IMG/VR virus record: IMGVR_UViG_3300006920_000144
Span: 1 to 31,901 of that record
Origin: a virus
Direction: 5' to 3' (one strand)
DNA length: 31,901 nt
In this document: positions 14,827 to 23,473 of the stretch, one piece after another
Layout of the letters: each line of letters opens with the position of its first letter
How positions within the stretch are numbered: the first letter of the stretch is position 1
Translations under genes and position numbers: made by a program
Notes under the pieces: generated by a model
The model's database searches: none
What the model was told of the DNA's origin: nothing
Seen by the model: the letters and a program-made list of their open reading frames with translations, nothing else

Positions 14827-15581
14827 TATTTATACCGAATATAAACACAGGAGATAAGAGAAATACTCCATACCACTACTCAGTTAAAAGCTGGCAGAAA
14901 TGGGCTGAACAGTATGATGATGTAAAAGTTATAGAATGGACTGATCCTATAATGGATCCTAGACGTATGAAGATTACTTTACAGAGGTATTACGTACTTG
15001 ATATGTTAGAAAGTAATGGAATAGAGTATAATAAGGTCTTAATCGTTGATGCAGATACAATCATACATCCTGACTGTCCTAATTTCTTTAATGAAGCAAA
15101 ACAGTTCTCAACCGTACTCAATAATGGATGCTACGAATGGACTCTTAGGAGTATAAAAGGTTGGGGAGATGAACTCTTTCCTGACCAGCCCTACGTTCCT
15201 GTATGGGAATACTTTAACGGAGGATTTCAAATAATAACAAAAGAACAGAAAGGATTTTATAAAACTGTTCAAGACTTCTATACAGACAACCTTAGAGAGA
15301 TTAACGAACTACAACCTTTAATCAAAGCAGGAACAGATCAGACAATAATCAACTACCTAGTGCAGAGAGAAGGTGTAGTTGTAAAATACCTACCTGAATG
15401 TTACAACTTACAGGATTTGTATAGGAAAAATCTATTACATCTACCAGGTCATAGTTATTTTTCTGATGAGTTACATTTTACAAAAGCAGGATGGGTCTAC
15501 CATTTTAATGCAATCCCTCAAAATCCTAGACATGTAGCATACTGGATGGAAAGAACATATAAAGAATTATACGGAGAATGA
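14814..15581 (+). CDS. GT-A glycosyltransferase (GT8-like)
   Basis: The 255 residues contain VLIVDADTII with D79-A-D81 as the DXD motif, YFNGGFQI (an acceptor-side NGG loop) and GTDQTIINYL, the D-Q motif of GT8-type enzymes that use a metal-bound nucleotide-sugar. A final PGHSYF and AGWVYHFN supply likely His ligands. The start overlaps the upstream gene by 13 bases. Donor and acceptor are unknown. Confidence 0.75.
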   Translation: MPDIVFIPNINTGDKRNTPYHYSVKSWQKWAEQYDDVKVIEWTDPIMDPRRMKITLQRYYVLDMLESNGIEYNKVLIVDADTIIHPDCPNFFNEAKQFSTVLNNGCYEWTLRSIKGWGDELFPDQPYVPVWEYFNGGFQIITKEQKGFYKTVQDFYTDNLREINELQPLIKAGTDQTIINYLVQREGVVVKYLPECYNLQDLYRKNLLHLPGHSYFSDELHFTKAGWVYHFNAIPQNPRHVAYWMERTYKELYGE

Positions 15582-16174
15582 ATACAGAAGAGATACTAGA
15601 AGGAATTCCTGACAAGCAGTTCAGATGGAAAGACACTACTTCATTAAAGTGGAAGGAAGATCTCTTAATGTTTGCAGCGGATAAGAATTTTAAAAACGTA
15701 TTAGAGATTGGAACAAATTACGTATGGACTTCCTACCTACTGTCTTATATGGCTGAACAGGTCTATACAGTTGAGAAGAACGTAAACAGTTTCGAAGAGG
15801 CTAGGAAGATATGTGAAGGAAGAGAGAATATCACATTTATACTAGGAGATGCTTACAACGATACTACGTATAAAGATGTACCTAATGAGCTAGATGCTGT
15901 TGTAGTGGATTGTATACATACATACCAAGCAGTTGAAAAAGATATTCTTCGAGCTATTAAGTATAAAGCTAAGGACAAACCTATCTACTTAATCTTTGAC
16001 GATTACTCTCATCCAAAATCAGCAGGTGTAGGTCATGCTATAGATGATTTTAGAAATAAGAAAGGTTTTTTTGAGAGGTACCTTGGACATGAGAAAGGTC
16101 ATGAGGTAAACAGAAATGATGGAAGCTCCTTTATTCTAACAGGTAATGAAGGAATAATATTAAGATATGAATAA
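15578..16174 (+). CDS. Class I SAM-dependent methyltransferase
   Basis: The 198 residues have a Rossmann SAM motif VLEIGTNYVWTS (41-52), an acidic strand end VEKN that would hold the SAM ribose, and VVVDCIHTY followed by LIFDDYSHP, as in methyltransferase 24-type O-methyltransferases. It lies between two glycosyltransferases with four- and eight-base overlaps, so sugar methylation is the likely role. Confidence 0.75.
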   Translation: MNTEEILEGIPDKQFRWKDTTSLKWKEDLLMFAADKNFKNVLEIGTNYVWTSYLLSYMAEQVYTVEKNVNSFEEARKICEGRENITFILGDAYNDTTYKDVPNELDAVVVDCIHTYQAVEKDILRAIKYKAKDKPIYLIFDDYSHPKSAGVGHAIDDFRNKKGFFERYLGHEKGHEVNRNDGSSFILTGNEGIILRYE

Positions 16175-17123
16175 GACAAAATTTGCAATAGGATGTCTTG
16201 TACAGTGGTACGAGATAAACGTATTAGAAGAGTATATAGAAACTCTTATGGAAGCTGTAGATGAGTACGGAAAAGAGAATGTAGAGATAGATATTCTGTT
16301 TGTAACCAACCAGCAATTGGAGCAGATAGATGATAGAAAAGCTACAATGCTAGGACTGCTTAATAAGTTCTACTTTCAATGTAAGAAGCTTAACAAGTTA
16401 AACTATAACTGTAACATAGAGGAGACTAACACCCTGGTAACTATTGCAGACTATAGAAGAGAGTTTAATAATACGTACTGTACAGAGGTTGATGTACTAG
16501 TATGGGGCGAAGCTGATATGTTAGTACCTAAGCAAGCCTTTACGGTTTTAGATACTCTTCATCAAAGAGTTCAACCGAAGTACATAGCTACATTTGGAAT
16601 ATGTAAGATGTGGGACAATACTTAGAAGCCTTTAGAGCATCCTGACTTCACTGATAAGCCTTTTATCGAAAACGATTATGACAATTGGTGGTCACTTAAG
16701 TATACGATGACTAAGAAAGAGATGAATGAGATTAATGCTAAGGTTGAACGTCCGGAATTAAGAATGATTACAGATCATAAATTTAACGGATGTGGATTAG
16801 TTATAAGCTCTGAAGTAATAAAAGCAGGAGTTACTATACCGCAGTCGGTGTTCTTTGTACATGAAGATACAGCCTTTATGTTGATGCTTAAGAAACTGCT
16901 AAAAGATACGCCTCAATACATTATAGCTAACATACTAAATGTTCTTAATAGAAATCATCCTGAGAAGAGAAAGTTCATTAAAGGAGAGACAGGAGGTACT
17001 TTAAACCAAAAAAGAAGAAGTAACGAATGGTACGTAAAAGCAAACAAATACTCAGAAGAGAATTGTTATAATATATTCAATCCAAATCATAAATCTAAAA
17101 CTTGGGAAGACGTATGGAAGTAG
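16167..17123 (+). CDS. Glycosyltransferase-like protein, interrupted by in-frame TAG
   Basis: The frame starts as a GT-A-like protein: FAIGCLVQWYE (6-16), then VWGEADMLVPK with E115-A-D117 in the DXD place. A TAG falls at codon 153 (16623-16625), and the frame then runs on in phase through KPLEHPDFTDKPF, DNWWSLKYTM, CGLVISSE and FFVHEDTAFM to the stop at 17121. The full span is 318 sense codons plus the TAG, and it overlaps both neighbours as intact operon genes do. The second half has no ATG until 16707, in the middle of conserved-looking sequence. So the two parts are one gene. Its exact GT family is uncertain. Confidence 0.65.
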
Positions 17124-18025
17124 CATTTTTTACAGAGATGGGATTTAAGGGAAAAGTTCCTAGGAATCATCCTAACATGAGGACAGAGTTTTCATGGATG
17201 GTAGCATTGAATGCTGATCACTACAACTTACAGGAAGTACCTCAGAAGGAATACGATTTAGCAATTGTAATTAATTCAAAGAATCATCCTGAGTATGTAA
17301 ATATAAAAAAGCTTAAGCCGATGTGTAAGAAGGTAGCTGTAATGCAGGAAGGTCCATTTTGGTACTTTCAAGATTATGAACTACCTAATCAAATACACTA
17401 CTTTAATAGCTTAATGGAGGCTGATTTAATACTTGTACATAATGAACAAGATAGAAGTTACTATAAAGGACTTACAGGAAAGACCGAAGTAGAAGTACTC
17501 TCTTCTCTGATGATAGAGGATCCCATAGGGAAGATTTATCCTGTTAGTGAACGTACGGGAGTTATGATAGGAGGTAACTTTAAAAGCTGGTATGGCGGAT
17601 TTGACTCCTTTATGATTGCTAAGAGTATTACAGATGAGATATACTCCCCTAATATGGGAAGAAGGTCTGAAGGAGAGGAACAGTTAGGTATCACAAAACT
17701 GCCCTATGTACAATGGGATGAATGGATAACAGAACTATCTAAAAGAAAGATAGGGGTACACCTAATGAGGACTCATGCTGCAGGCACTTTTGCACTAAAC
17801 TGTGCTTATTTAGGTATTCCCTGTGTAGGGTATAAAGGTTTGAATACCCAACAGATATGTCATCCTAATTTGACTGTAAGTGATGGGGATTTAGAAGAAG
17901 CTAGGTACCTTATTAAAAAGTTAAATGAAAATGAGGAATTTTACAAGCAATGTAGTAATGATGCTTTACTGAACTATAAAGAATGTTACCACGAATCAAA
18001 ATGGAAACACCAGTTTACGGTATGA
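17114..18025 (+). CDS. GT-B glycosyltransferase-like protein
   Basis: The 303 residues look like a GT-B fold: FFTEMGFKGKVPRNHPNM at the N-terminus, LILVHNEQDRSYYKG at the end of the first domain, VEVLSSLMIEDP as the hinge, and a donor domain with RKIGVHLMRTHAAGTFALNCAYLGIPCVGY. That last part resembles the donor-binding E-x-G-x5-E region but lacks the first Glu. I start at ATG 17114, overlapping the previous gene by ten bases; a GTG- or TTG-type start at 17102 is less likely. Substrates are unknown. Confidence 0.6.
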   Translation: MEVAFFTEMGFKGKVPRNHPNMRTEFSWMVALNADHYNLQEVPQKEYDLAIVINSKNHPEYVNIKKLKPMCKKVAVMQEGPFWYFQDYELPNQIHYFNSLMEADLILVHNEQDRSYYKGLTGKTEVEVLSSLMIEDPIGKIYPVSERTGVMIGGNFKSWYGGFDSFMIAKSITDEIYSPNMGRRSEGEEQLGITKLPYVQWDEWITELSKRKIGVHLMRTHAAGTFALNCAYLGIPCVGYKGLNTQQICHPNLTVSDGDLEEARYLIKKLNENEEFYKQCSNDALLNYKECYHESKWKHQFTV

Positions 18026-18246
18026 AGATAGCTCAAGATAAAAAAGACCATTTCGTAGGGAGCCTGTATATGTCAGTAATACTAATCCCCATTTTTAATT
18101 TGTGGGGATTCTTCTCTGTAGTCTTAATCCTTGCAGGAAAGGAGCTTATTTGGGATAAACTTTTAAAAAAGGGGACTGCTGAGTGGATGGACTTTGTTTG
18201 GGGGCTAATTCCTGCTGTAGTTGTTCTAATAATAAAAAATATTTGA
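18022..18246 (+). CDS. Small membrane protein
   Basis: The 74 residues contain two hydrophobic segments (about 12-34 and 54-72) with a charged loop (KELIWDKLLKKGTAEWMD) between them. The ATG at 18022 overlaps the upstream stop (ATGA). The sequence pattern DHFVGSL...GKELIWDK...EWMDFVWG is recognisable as a small conserved phage or bacterial membrane family without known role. It may hold a glycan enzyme at the membrane, but nothing shows this. Confidence 0.6.
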   Translation: MKIAQDKKDHFVGSLYMSVILIPIFNLWGFFSVVLILAGKELIWDKLLKKGTAEWMDFVWGLIPAVVVLIIKNI

Positions 18247-18247
18247 T

Positions 18248-19093
18248 ATGAAAGTACTAGTAACCGGAGGAGCAGGATTTATAGGAACAAATTTAATAAA
18301 GAGATTACTAAAAGATGGGCATGAAGTAGAGTCCTTAGATAACTACTCAACAGGTAGGGTATTAAACGAACTAGGCGGATGTAACTACCATACAGGGGAT
18401 ATAGCACACATCGGTTTGATGGATAAAGATTTTGATATGATTTACCACTTAGCTGCAATCGCTAGGATACAGCCCTCCTTCCTGAGACCGGAGGAGTATA
18501 TTGAAACTAACTTTGAAGGAACTTATGAAGTAGTTAAGCACTGTGTTAGAACAAACACTCCTCTAGTTTATGCAGGTTCGTCTTCAATACACAATGGAAG
18601 ATACGAAAACCCTTACTCATTCTCTAAAGACTTGGGAGAAGATATTATCAAACTGTATCAAACTCATTACGGATTGAATGCCTCTATAGCTCGTTTTTAT
18701 AACGTATATGGACCATATCAGTTGACTGAGGGAGGGTACACTACTCTAGTAGGTAGGTGGATGCATAATATTGAGAACAATATACCCTGTGAGATTTACG
18801 GAGATGGAACAAAAAGAAGAGATTTCACTCATGTATTTGATATTGTTGATGCATTAGTAGAAATTCTCTACCAAACCAAGTACGGGTATATACTTGAATT
18901 AGGAAGAGGAAAAAATTATTCTGTAAATGATATAGCAGAAGCATTTGAGAACACTCCTACATACATAGAAGACAAACCAGGGGAAGCTCAGGATACTCTG
19001 AACGATAGTATAGTAGCTAACGAAGTATTGGGATGGGAACCTAAAAGAGACATAATAGATTACATAAAGCAATGGAGAAATGAACATAAATGA
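18248..19093 (+). CDS. NAD-dependent sugar-nucleotide epimerase/dehydratase
   Basis: This extended short-chain dehydrogenase has 281 residues: GGAGFIG (7-13) NAD-binding loop, D31 for the adenosine ribose, SSS (111-113) and Y123-x3-K127 catalytic residues, and RFYNVYGP. The C-terminal ELGRGKNYSVNDIA resembles UDP-glucose 4-epimerase and dTDP-sugar enzymes. It would convert a host nucleotide-sugar (UDP- or dTDP-) into the donor needed by the phage glycosyltransferases. It is complete. Confidence 0.85.
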   Translation: MKVLVTGGAGFIGTNLIKRLLKDGHEVESLDNYSTGRVLNELGGCNYHTGDIAHIGLMDKDFDMIYHLAAIARIQPSFLRPEEYIETNFEGTYEVVKHCVRTNTPLVYAGSSSIHNGRYENPYSFSKDLGEDIIKLYQTHYGLNASIARFYNVYGPYQLTEGGYTTLVGRWMHNIENNIPCEIYGDGTKRRDFTHVFDIVDALVEILYQTKYGYILELGRGKNYSVNDIAEAFENTPTYIEDKPGEAQDTLNDSIVANEVLGWEPKRDIIDYIKQWRNEHK

Positions 19094-19349
19094 ACACCTT
19101 GCATCACTTACCGAAGAACAGGTTAAAGAGTTTTGGGAAAGAAGTGAGAAAGCAGAGAAGTTAAGAGAAGGGTACAGGCTTGCTCATGAATGTTGTCCAA
19201 AATGTAATGCAACAGATCATATGAGCACACTAGTAGCATATGTTTTTGATATGAACCGTCCTGAAGAGTATAAAGATTATAATAAATGTACGTGTATGAC
19301 TTGTGACGATAAACATACAGTACATAATAGAGTTCCAAAGAAATTATGA
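19080..19349 (+). CDS. Zinc-ribbon protein
   Basis: The 89 residues comprise an N-terminal helix rich in Glu and Lys, then C39-P-K-C42 and C72-M-T-C75, a zinc-ribbon pair. It overlaps the epimerase gene by 14 bases and the next GT by four (ATGA). The function is unknown; conserved cysteines and position inside the operon support it as real. Confidence 0.6.
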   Translation: MNINEHLASLTEEQVKEFWERSEKAEKLREGYRLAHECCPKCNATDHMSTLVAYVFDMNRPEEYKDYNKCTCMTCDDKHTVHNRVPKKL

Positions 19350-20527
19350 AACAGAAGATAACATTTGTAATACCGTCAAGGAATAATTTAGAGTTCCTTC
19401 AATTAGCTTACAGGTCAATACGTAACTTACTAACTAAGCATGAGATATTAGTACTGAATGATGCTTCTACAGACGGAACACAGGAGTGGATAGATGCTCA
19501 AGACGATGAAGATCTTATTGTGTATAGTAATCCTGGACCGGAACGGATAGGCATTGTAGGAATGTTTGATAAAGGGATAGAGATGGCTAGAACAGATATC
19601 ATTATGGCCTTTCATGCTGACATGATAGCAGGTCCTCATCTAGATAAGAACATACTTAAGCACCTTAAGCCACAAACAGTTGTATCCGCAACAAGAATAG
19701 AACCTCCATTACATCCGCCTGGACCTGAGAAGATAACTCAAGATTGGGGTAATGAGGTAGATGAAATAGACTTCGGCGGAGTAATGAACGCAATTGGACA
19801 TTTCGAAAGAGAGAATAAAGATAAAACAACAGAAGGTATCTTTGCACCTTGGTGTATGTATAAGGAAGACTTTTTAGCAATAGGAGGACATGATGAACTC
19901 TTTGCACCTCAGTCAAAAGAAGACTCAGACATATTTAACAGGTTTGTGTTAGCTGGGTATAAGATTATACAAAGCTGGGATGGACTAGTCTACCACTTTA
20001 CCTCAAGAGGTTCCAGGTTTAATAAACATGCAGGAGGAGCAGCAGGAAAGAATTCTGATGAATGGATATACACTACAACTAAGAATGGACGTAACTTTAT
20101 TCGTAAGTGGGGATCATTTATTAAACACGATCCTTTAATGAAACCTATCATACCGCCAAAGTACAACATAGGGTTTATAGTGAAGACATGTAACTTACAG
20201 ATGTTAGAGACTTTAGAGCCTTGGTGTGATCGTATATACATTGATGATGAAATGCAAGTACTTACTATTGCTTACATAGAAAAAGAGCAACCTAATACTG
20301 TAATTAAGCTAGAGGATAAGATAAAGGTGATTGGACAGCAGATGCCTAAAGAGGATATTTTAGTACATATAGATAGAAAAGCTTTTACTCAAGAGGATTT
20401 TAACACTATACAGAAACTACCTGAAATCATTAAGGACAGTGGAGAGATAGGGAAGTTTCAGTTAGGAAACCTATTTATTGATATATGGAAAATGAACGAA
20501 TACCAAAAAACACTAATAAGACTATGA
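19346..20527 (+). CDS. GT2 glycosyltransferase with C-terminal extension
   Basis: The 393 residues start with ITFVIPSRNN and LVLNDASTDGT (36-45), diagnostic of GT2 enzymes. HAD at 90-92 stands at the DXD position, and the GGHDELFAP...EDSDIF segment supplies the catalytic ED motif. The C-terminal 130 residues (IGFIVKTCNLQMLETLEP and onward) form an extra domain without a family I know. It is the last glycosyltransferase of the cluster. Confidence 0.85.
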   Translation: MKQKITFVIPSRNNLEFLQLAYRSIRNLLTKHEILVLNDASTDGTQEWIDAQDDEDLIVYSNPGPERIGIVGMFDKGIEMARTDIIMAFHADMIAGPHLDKNILKHLKPQTVVSATRIEPPLHPPGPEKITQDWGNEVDEIDFGGVMNAIGHFERENKDKTTEGIFAPWCMYKEDFLAIGGHDELFAPQSKEDSDIFNRFVLAGYKIIQSWDGLVYHFTSRGSRFNKHAGGAAGKNSDEWIYTTTKNGRNFIRKWGSFIKHDPLMKPIIPPKYNIGFIVKTCNLQMLETLEPWCDRIYIDDEMQVLTIAYIEKEQPNTVIKLEDKIKVIGQQMPKEDILVHIDRKAFTQEDFNTIQKLPEIIKDSGEIGKFQLGNLFIDIWKMNEYQKTLIRL

Positions 20528-20697
20528 AAAAATACACTGTAGAGTTTACACTACCATCAGGAACTACGTATGAATTCCAGTTTCTAACAGAGAATATAAA
20601 GAAGAGTATAAGTGAGTATTGTAGAAATAGAGAGATTGTTGGACACAAGATTCTAAATGAGGATACGTCAAATACCAAGTCAATGTTATTCGGCTAA
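20524..20697 (+). CDS. Hypothetical 57-residue protein
   Basis: The ATG at 20524 overlaps the GT stop (ATGA). An in-frame ATG at 20485 would overlap the GT further and adds a Lys/Asn-rich lead. The product has two beta-strands (KYTVEFTLPSGTTYEFQFLT) then a helix, a small alpha-beta fold of unknown role. It closes the glycan operon. Confidence 0.5.
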   Translation: MKKYTVEFTLPSGTTYEFQFLTENIKKSISEYCRNREIVGHKILNEDTSNTKSMLFG

Positions 20698-20714
20698 GAT
20701 TTTTAGCTATTTAT

Positions 20715-20746
20715 TTGTAAAGCATATAAACATTTCATATCTTAAA
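20715..20746 (+). promoter_or_regulatory. Promoter-like site
   Basis: TTG at 20715-20717 (preceded by T), a 20-base spacer and TATCTTAAA at 20738-20746 keep the TTG/TAnnTT layout, though the -7 box diverges from the common copy. It ends only a few bases before the ATG at 20750, so the transcript would be almost leaderless. Confidence 0.5.
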
Positions 20747-20749
20747 TAG

Positions 20750-21163
20750 ATGATAAAAGGAAAAACACTCATAATAGAGACGCTAAGGAAAGTAATTAGT
20801 GAAGCGGCTAAAATAAAATTTGCAGGACATCAATTCGTACTGAAGGTAGACGTAAATGAAGATCCGCAAAAGAAAGGTTTAAAGATTCAATTTATACCGA
20901 CTACTTTCGGAGAAATGACTCCAACAGAGCAAAACGATATTGCAATTGAATTAGAGAAGAGGTTAGAGATAGGATTGGAGGACTATGAGATGAGAGTAGA
21001 AAGAGATAGGAACTTAAAGGATAAGACGATAGTAGCATTCTTCGTATATATAGAGTATTTCGATAAGATAGTTAGGAAAGCTTTATCGGCTCAAAATCCT
21101 AAAGACCTACCAGCACCGGCACCAGCACCAACTACAGATCCTGATCAAAAGCAGATAGCATAA
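20750..21163 (+). CDS. Hypothetical protein with Pro/Ala-rich tail
   Basis: The 137 residues comprise an N-terminal basic amphipathic helix (residues 3-24), a mixed alpha-beta core and a C-terminal PAPAPAP linker. The opening helix reads LRKVISEAAK, which resembles the (I/L)-x-E|A cleavage site of T4-type capsid-targeting leaders; this is only suggestive. No family is recognised. Confidence 0.55.
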   Translation: MIKGKTLIIETLRKVISEAAKIKFAGHQFVLKVDVNEDPQKKGLKIQFIPTTFGEMTPTEQNDIAIELEKRLEIGLEDYEMRVERDRNLKDKTIVAFFVYIEYFDKIVRKALSAQNPKDLPAPAPAPTTDPDQKQIA

Positions 21164-21169
21164 TTTATT

Positions 21170-21496
21170 ATGAAATCGCTAAAAGACGTAATTCGACAGA
21201 GTCTCAAGAATCATCTTGATCTCAAATACCGTATAAAAGTTAACGAACCTACCCAGGAGAATATGAACAAAACACTTTTTATAGAAGTACTTGAACAGTT
21301 AAGGAAGATTGAAGACAGGAGAGAGTTTCTAGAGGAGGAGATAGGTATGGATATGACAGTTTATGAAGATCAGTTCTTTGCAGTAATAGAGAACTTATTT
21401 AAACTAGCCTTCAATAAAGAGCAATTAGCACTAATACAGCTATACCTATACCAACTAGTACCAGACTCAGAATGGGATGGAACAATCGTAATATAA
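21170..21496 (+). CDS. Hypothetical helical protein
   Basis: The 108 residues are mostly helical, with a basic N-terminus (MKSLKDVIRQSLKNHLDLKYR) and an acidic second half. There is no signal peptide, membrane segment or known motif. It is spaced six bases after the previous gene, probably cotranscribed. Confidence 0.5.
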   Translation: MKSLKDVIRQSLKNHLDLKYRIKVNEPTQENMNKTLFIEVLEQLRKIEDRREFLEEEIGMDMTVYEDQFFAVIENLFKLAFNKEQLALIQLYLYQLVPDSEWDGTIVI

Positions 21497-21574
21497 GTGC
21501 AAAAACAAGAAGAAACAGTATCTTTTAAAGCTCCGGAAGATGTATGGAAAGTAATACAGAGATACCAAAAGTAG
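21497..21574 (+). CDS. Possible 25-residue peptide
   Basis: A GTG directly after the previous stop opens a short frame (QKQEETVSFKAPEDVWKVIQRYQK). It has gene-like composition but no homology I can name. A hairpin (TAGGC/GCCTA, 21572-21587) overlaps its stop. It could equally be untranslated sequence or a gene remnant. Confidence 0.25.
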   Translation: MQKQEETVSFKAPEDVWKVIQRYQK

Positions 21575-21617
21575 GCCCCAAGCCTATCATAAACACTAAC
21601 ACTAAAGAAGGTTATAA

Positions 21618-22007
21618 ATGACATTAGAAATGATACCTTGCCCGAAATGTGGCTTGTATTTTCCAAAGAAGAGAAAAGAATTAGGCTTTCACGTCTGCAT
21701 AAACTGTTCAACTGTGAAACCCGTAGTAGGAATCACCACAGTAGAAGGGTCAGGTGACCATACTTATAATGATCTTATTATAATGGACCAAGATAAAGCT
21801 AAAGCAATTGCTGAACAGGCTGCAAGGACTGAAGGAAGGAGGGCTCACATAGAGTACTTCGATGTAGATGAAGTCGATAATTCAACATCTATGAGCAATA
21901 AAGTAGAGGATGCGATAAGAAAAGACTCAAAAAACCCTAACCCAGAAGAAGAAGAAGAGGAAGAGGATGAAGAAGAGTCTAGAGAAGTTGAGGGGATAGA
22001 TTACTAA
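21618..22007 (+). CDS. Zinc-ribbon protein with acidic tail
   Basis: The 129 residues have C8-C11 (CPKC) and C27-C30 (CINC) as a zinc ribbon at the N-terminus, a helical middle and a run of about a dozen Glu/Asp near 112-123. The acidic tail may mimic nucleic acid or bind basic proteins. It overlaps the HNH gene by one base (TAATG), so the two are probably coupled. Confidence 0.6.
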   Translation: MTLEMIPCPKCGLYFPKKRKELGFHVCINCSTVKPVVGITTVEGSGDHTYNDLIIMDQDKAKAIAEQAARTEGRRAHIEYFDVDEVDNSTSMSNKVEDAIRKDSKNPNPEEEEEEEDEEESREVEGIDY

Positions 22008-22639
22008 TGGGAAGACCGTCTAAAATACTAAAGAAAGAAGATGTCGAAAGAGCTATGAAGACAACTCGATCAAATCGAGCTGCTGCTAGGTACTTACATG
22101 TCTCTTTCACACACTTCAAAAAGTATGCGAAGATGTATGTAGCTGAAGACGGTCGAACTTTATTTGAATCTCATAAGAACCAGGCTGGAAAAGGTATTCC
22201 GAAATACTTATCAGGAAACGGCAAAGAACCTCCTATATTAGATCTAATTGAAGGAAGAATCCCAGTAGAGCATTTTGATCCTAAGAAGATTAAACAGAGA
22301 ATACTATTTGAAGCACTTATAGAAGAACAGTGTAGTAGGTGTGGATTTACTGAAAGGCGTATTGTTGACACAAAAATCCCTCTAGTACTTCATCATAAGA
22401 ATGGAGATAAGAAGAATTGGAATCTAGATAATTTAGAGTTCATGTGTTACAATTGCTCATTTCTTTACGCAGTCTCTCCTATTACAGAGAAGCAAGTAGA
22501 GGATATGGAAGACTATTTAGATAAGAATGGTGAACAAGTAGATTGGGAGTTAGACGAGTATCAAATAGAACACCTTAAATCCCTAAACCTATATCAGGAA
22601 GAAGAAAAGCCGGGTGACAAGTATATCTCAAGACAATAA
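22007..22639 (+). CDS. HNH nuclease-like protein with N-terminal HTH
   Basis: The 210 residues start with a helix-turn-helix-like segment (RAMKTTRSNRAAARYLHVSFTHF, about 15-37). A zinc-bound HNH motif follows: C109-C112, LVLHH (H129, H130), N140 and C147-C150. HNH proteins with an added DNA-binding domain in phages are often homing or DNA-processing nucleases. Conserved His and Asn suggest activity. It does not interrupt a recognisable gene, so free-standing homing is possible but unproven. Confidence 0.75.
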   Translation: MGRPSKILKKEDVERAMKTTRSNRAAARYLHVSFTHFKKYAKMYVAEDGRTLFESHKNQAGKGIPKYLSGNGKEPPILDLIEGRIPVEHFDPKKIKQRILFEALIEEQCSRCGFTERRIVDTKIPLVLHHKNGDKKNWNLDNLEFMCYNCSFLYAVSPITEKQVEDMEDYLDKNGEQVDWELDEYQIEHLKSLNLYQEEEKPGDKYISRQ

Positions 22640-22788
22640 TGGCAAAGAAACAGAAAAAGAAACTGCATACATTTCCAACAAGAAAGCCTCGTACAGTTCA
22701 AGTAGCAGACGATTTAGTTAAGCTTCATGAAAGAAATGAGAAGCTAAAAGATAAAGACATAGGAACTTCTTTCCTAGATATGTTCTAA
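22639..22788 (+). CDS. Hypothetical 49-residue basic protein
   Basis: The ATG overlaps the HNH stop (TAATG). The product is Lys-rich at the N-terminus (AKKQKKKLHTFPTRKPR) and helical afterwards. It is too short for a domain call, but its coupling and clean frame support a gene. Confidence 0.5.
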   Translation: MAKKQKKKLHTFPTRKPRTVQVADDLVKLHERNEKLKDKDIGTSFLDMF

Positions 22789-22795
22789 AAGAAAG

Positions 22796-22827
22796 TTGCT
22801 TAATTGAAATAGTATACATATATTTAG
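22796..22827 (+). promoter_or_regulatory. Bacteroidota-type promoter
   Basis: TTG at 22796-22798, a 20-base spacer and TATATTTAG at 22819-22827. It begins eight bases after the previous stop and would drive the gene at 22850. Confidence 0.75.
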
Positions 22828-22849
22828 ATCTATAACAAATAGAACTAAT

Positions 22850-23119
22850 ATGATTGGAGTAGATGATTTAACGTATTTTCAAAAATCGAGCAAGAAAGGC
22901 TATAGACTAATAGAGTCTTGCAAAACAGTAGAACAGCTACATAACGCTAAAAAGTATATACAGCTACAGATTAACAGATACGAAGCTATGTACACTCCTA
23001 GACTACAGCTCCTAAAAGCAAACCCTTCTCAGGACTTAGTAGAAGACATAGTAGGTAGTTTTAGAAATAAGATGAAATTTCAACGAGTTAAAATCGCTGA
23101 AAAAAAGGTAACTAACTAA
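22850..23119 (+). CDS. Hypothetical helical protein
   Basis: The 89 residues are largely alpha-helical with many Lys, Gln and Tyr and no Cys-pair or signal peptide. There is no family I recognise. It has its own promoter and precedes the exported 3D-like protein by 13 bases. Confidence 0.55.
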   Translation: MIGVDDLTYFQKSSKKGYRLIESCKTVEQLHNAKKYIQLQINRYEAMYTPRLQLLKANPSQDLVEDIVGSFRNKMKFQRVKIAEKKVTN

Positions 23120-23132
23120 AATAGTAAGCTAT

Positions 23133-23471
23133 ATGAAAACACTTTTAACAGTACTACTCGTAACAGCAACAATATACCACGCTGATCCTGCCCAATGTAA
23201 CGAGGATTATCTAACAACAGCATCACTTAGTAAAATTAATCCAGATAATCCAGCCGGACATAGGTGGTTAGCAGTTTCAAGAGATTTGGAGAAACATGGA
23301 TTTGTCTTTGGAGCTAAGGTTTGTGTGGAAGGAGCTGGAGATTTAGATGGAATATGGACAGTACAGGATAGGATGAATAAGAGGTGGATAAACCGGGTAG
23401 ACTTCTTAGTAAATAAAACTAGGAAGTACGGCAAGTGGGAGAATGTTAAAATATCTTTAATAGACGATTAA
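23133..23471 (+). CDS. Exported 3D (RlpA/MltA-like) domain protein
   Basis: The 112 residues have a hydrophobic leader (3-14), then TASLSKINP, LAVSRDL (46-52), GAKVCVEG and DGIWTVQDRMNKRWINRVDFL (72-92). This matches the double-psi beta-barrel 3D domain, where the Asp residues, here D79 and D90 among them, belong to the lytic transglycosylase-like site. It may act on peptidoglycan in the periplasm at entry or lysis. Confidence 0.65.
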   Translation: MKTLLTVLLVTATIYHADPAQCNEDYLTTASLSKINPDNPAGHRWLAVSRDLEKHGFVFGAKVCVEGAGDLDGIWTVQDRMNKRWINRVDFLVNKTRKYGKWENVKISLIDD

Positions 23472-23473
23472 AG

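Noticed and set aside
11118-17123. Whole-genome TAG reassignment (code 15) to explain the in-frame TAGs
   Set aside because: TAG ends many genes in the expected place (2802, 9361, 14826, 17123, 24139, 26001, 29384, 31177). Reading through them gives the wrong frame of a downstream gene or hairpin sequence.
17983-18021. Earlier start of the 18022 membrane gene
   Set aside because: It needs a non-ATG start and a 43-base overlap with the GT gene. ATG 18022 gives an ATGA junction.
20485-20523. Earlier start of the 20524 gene
   Set aside because: It would overlap the GT gene by 43 bases. The ATGA junction at 20524 matches the coupling used throughout this operon.
21571-21588. Terminator after the 21497 frame
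   Set aside because: The hairpin GTAGGC/GCCTAT is clear but no T-tract follows.
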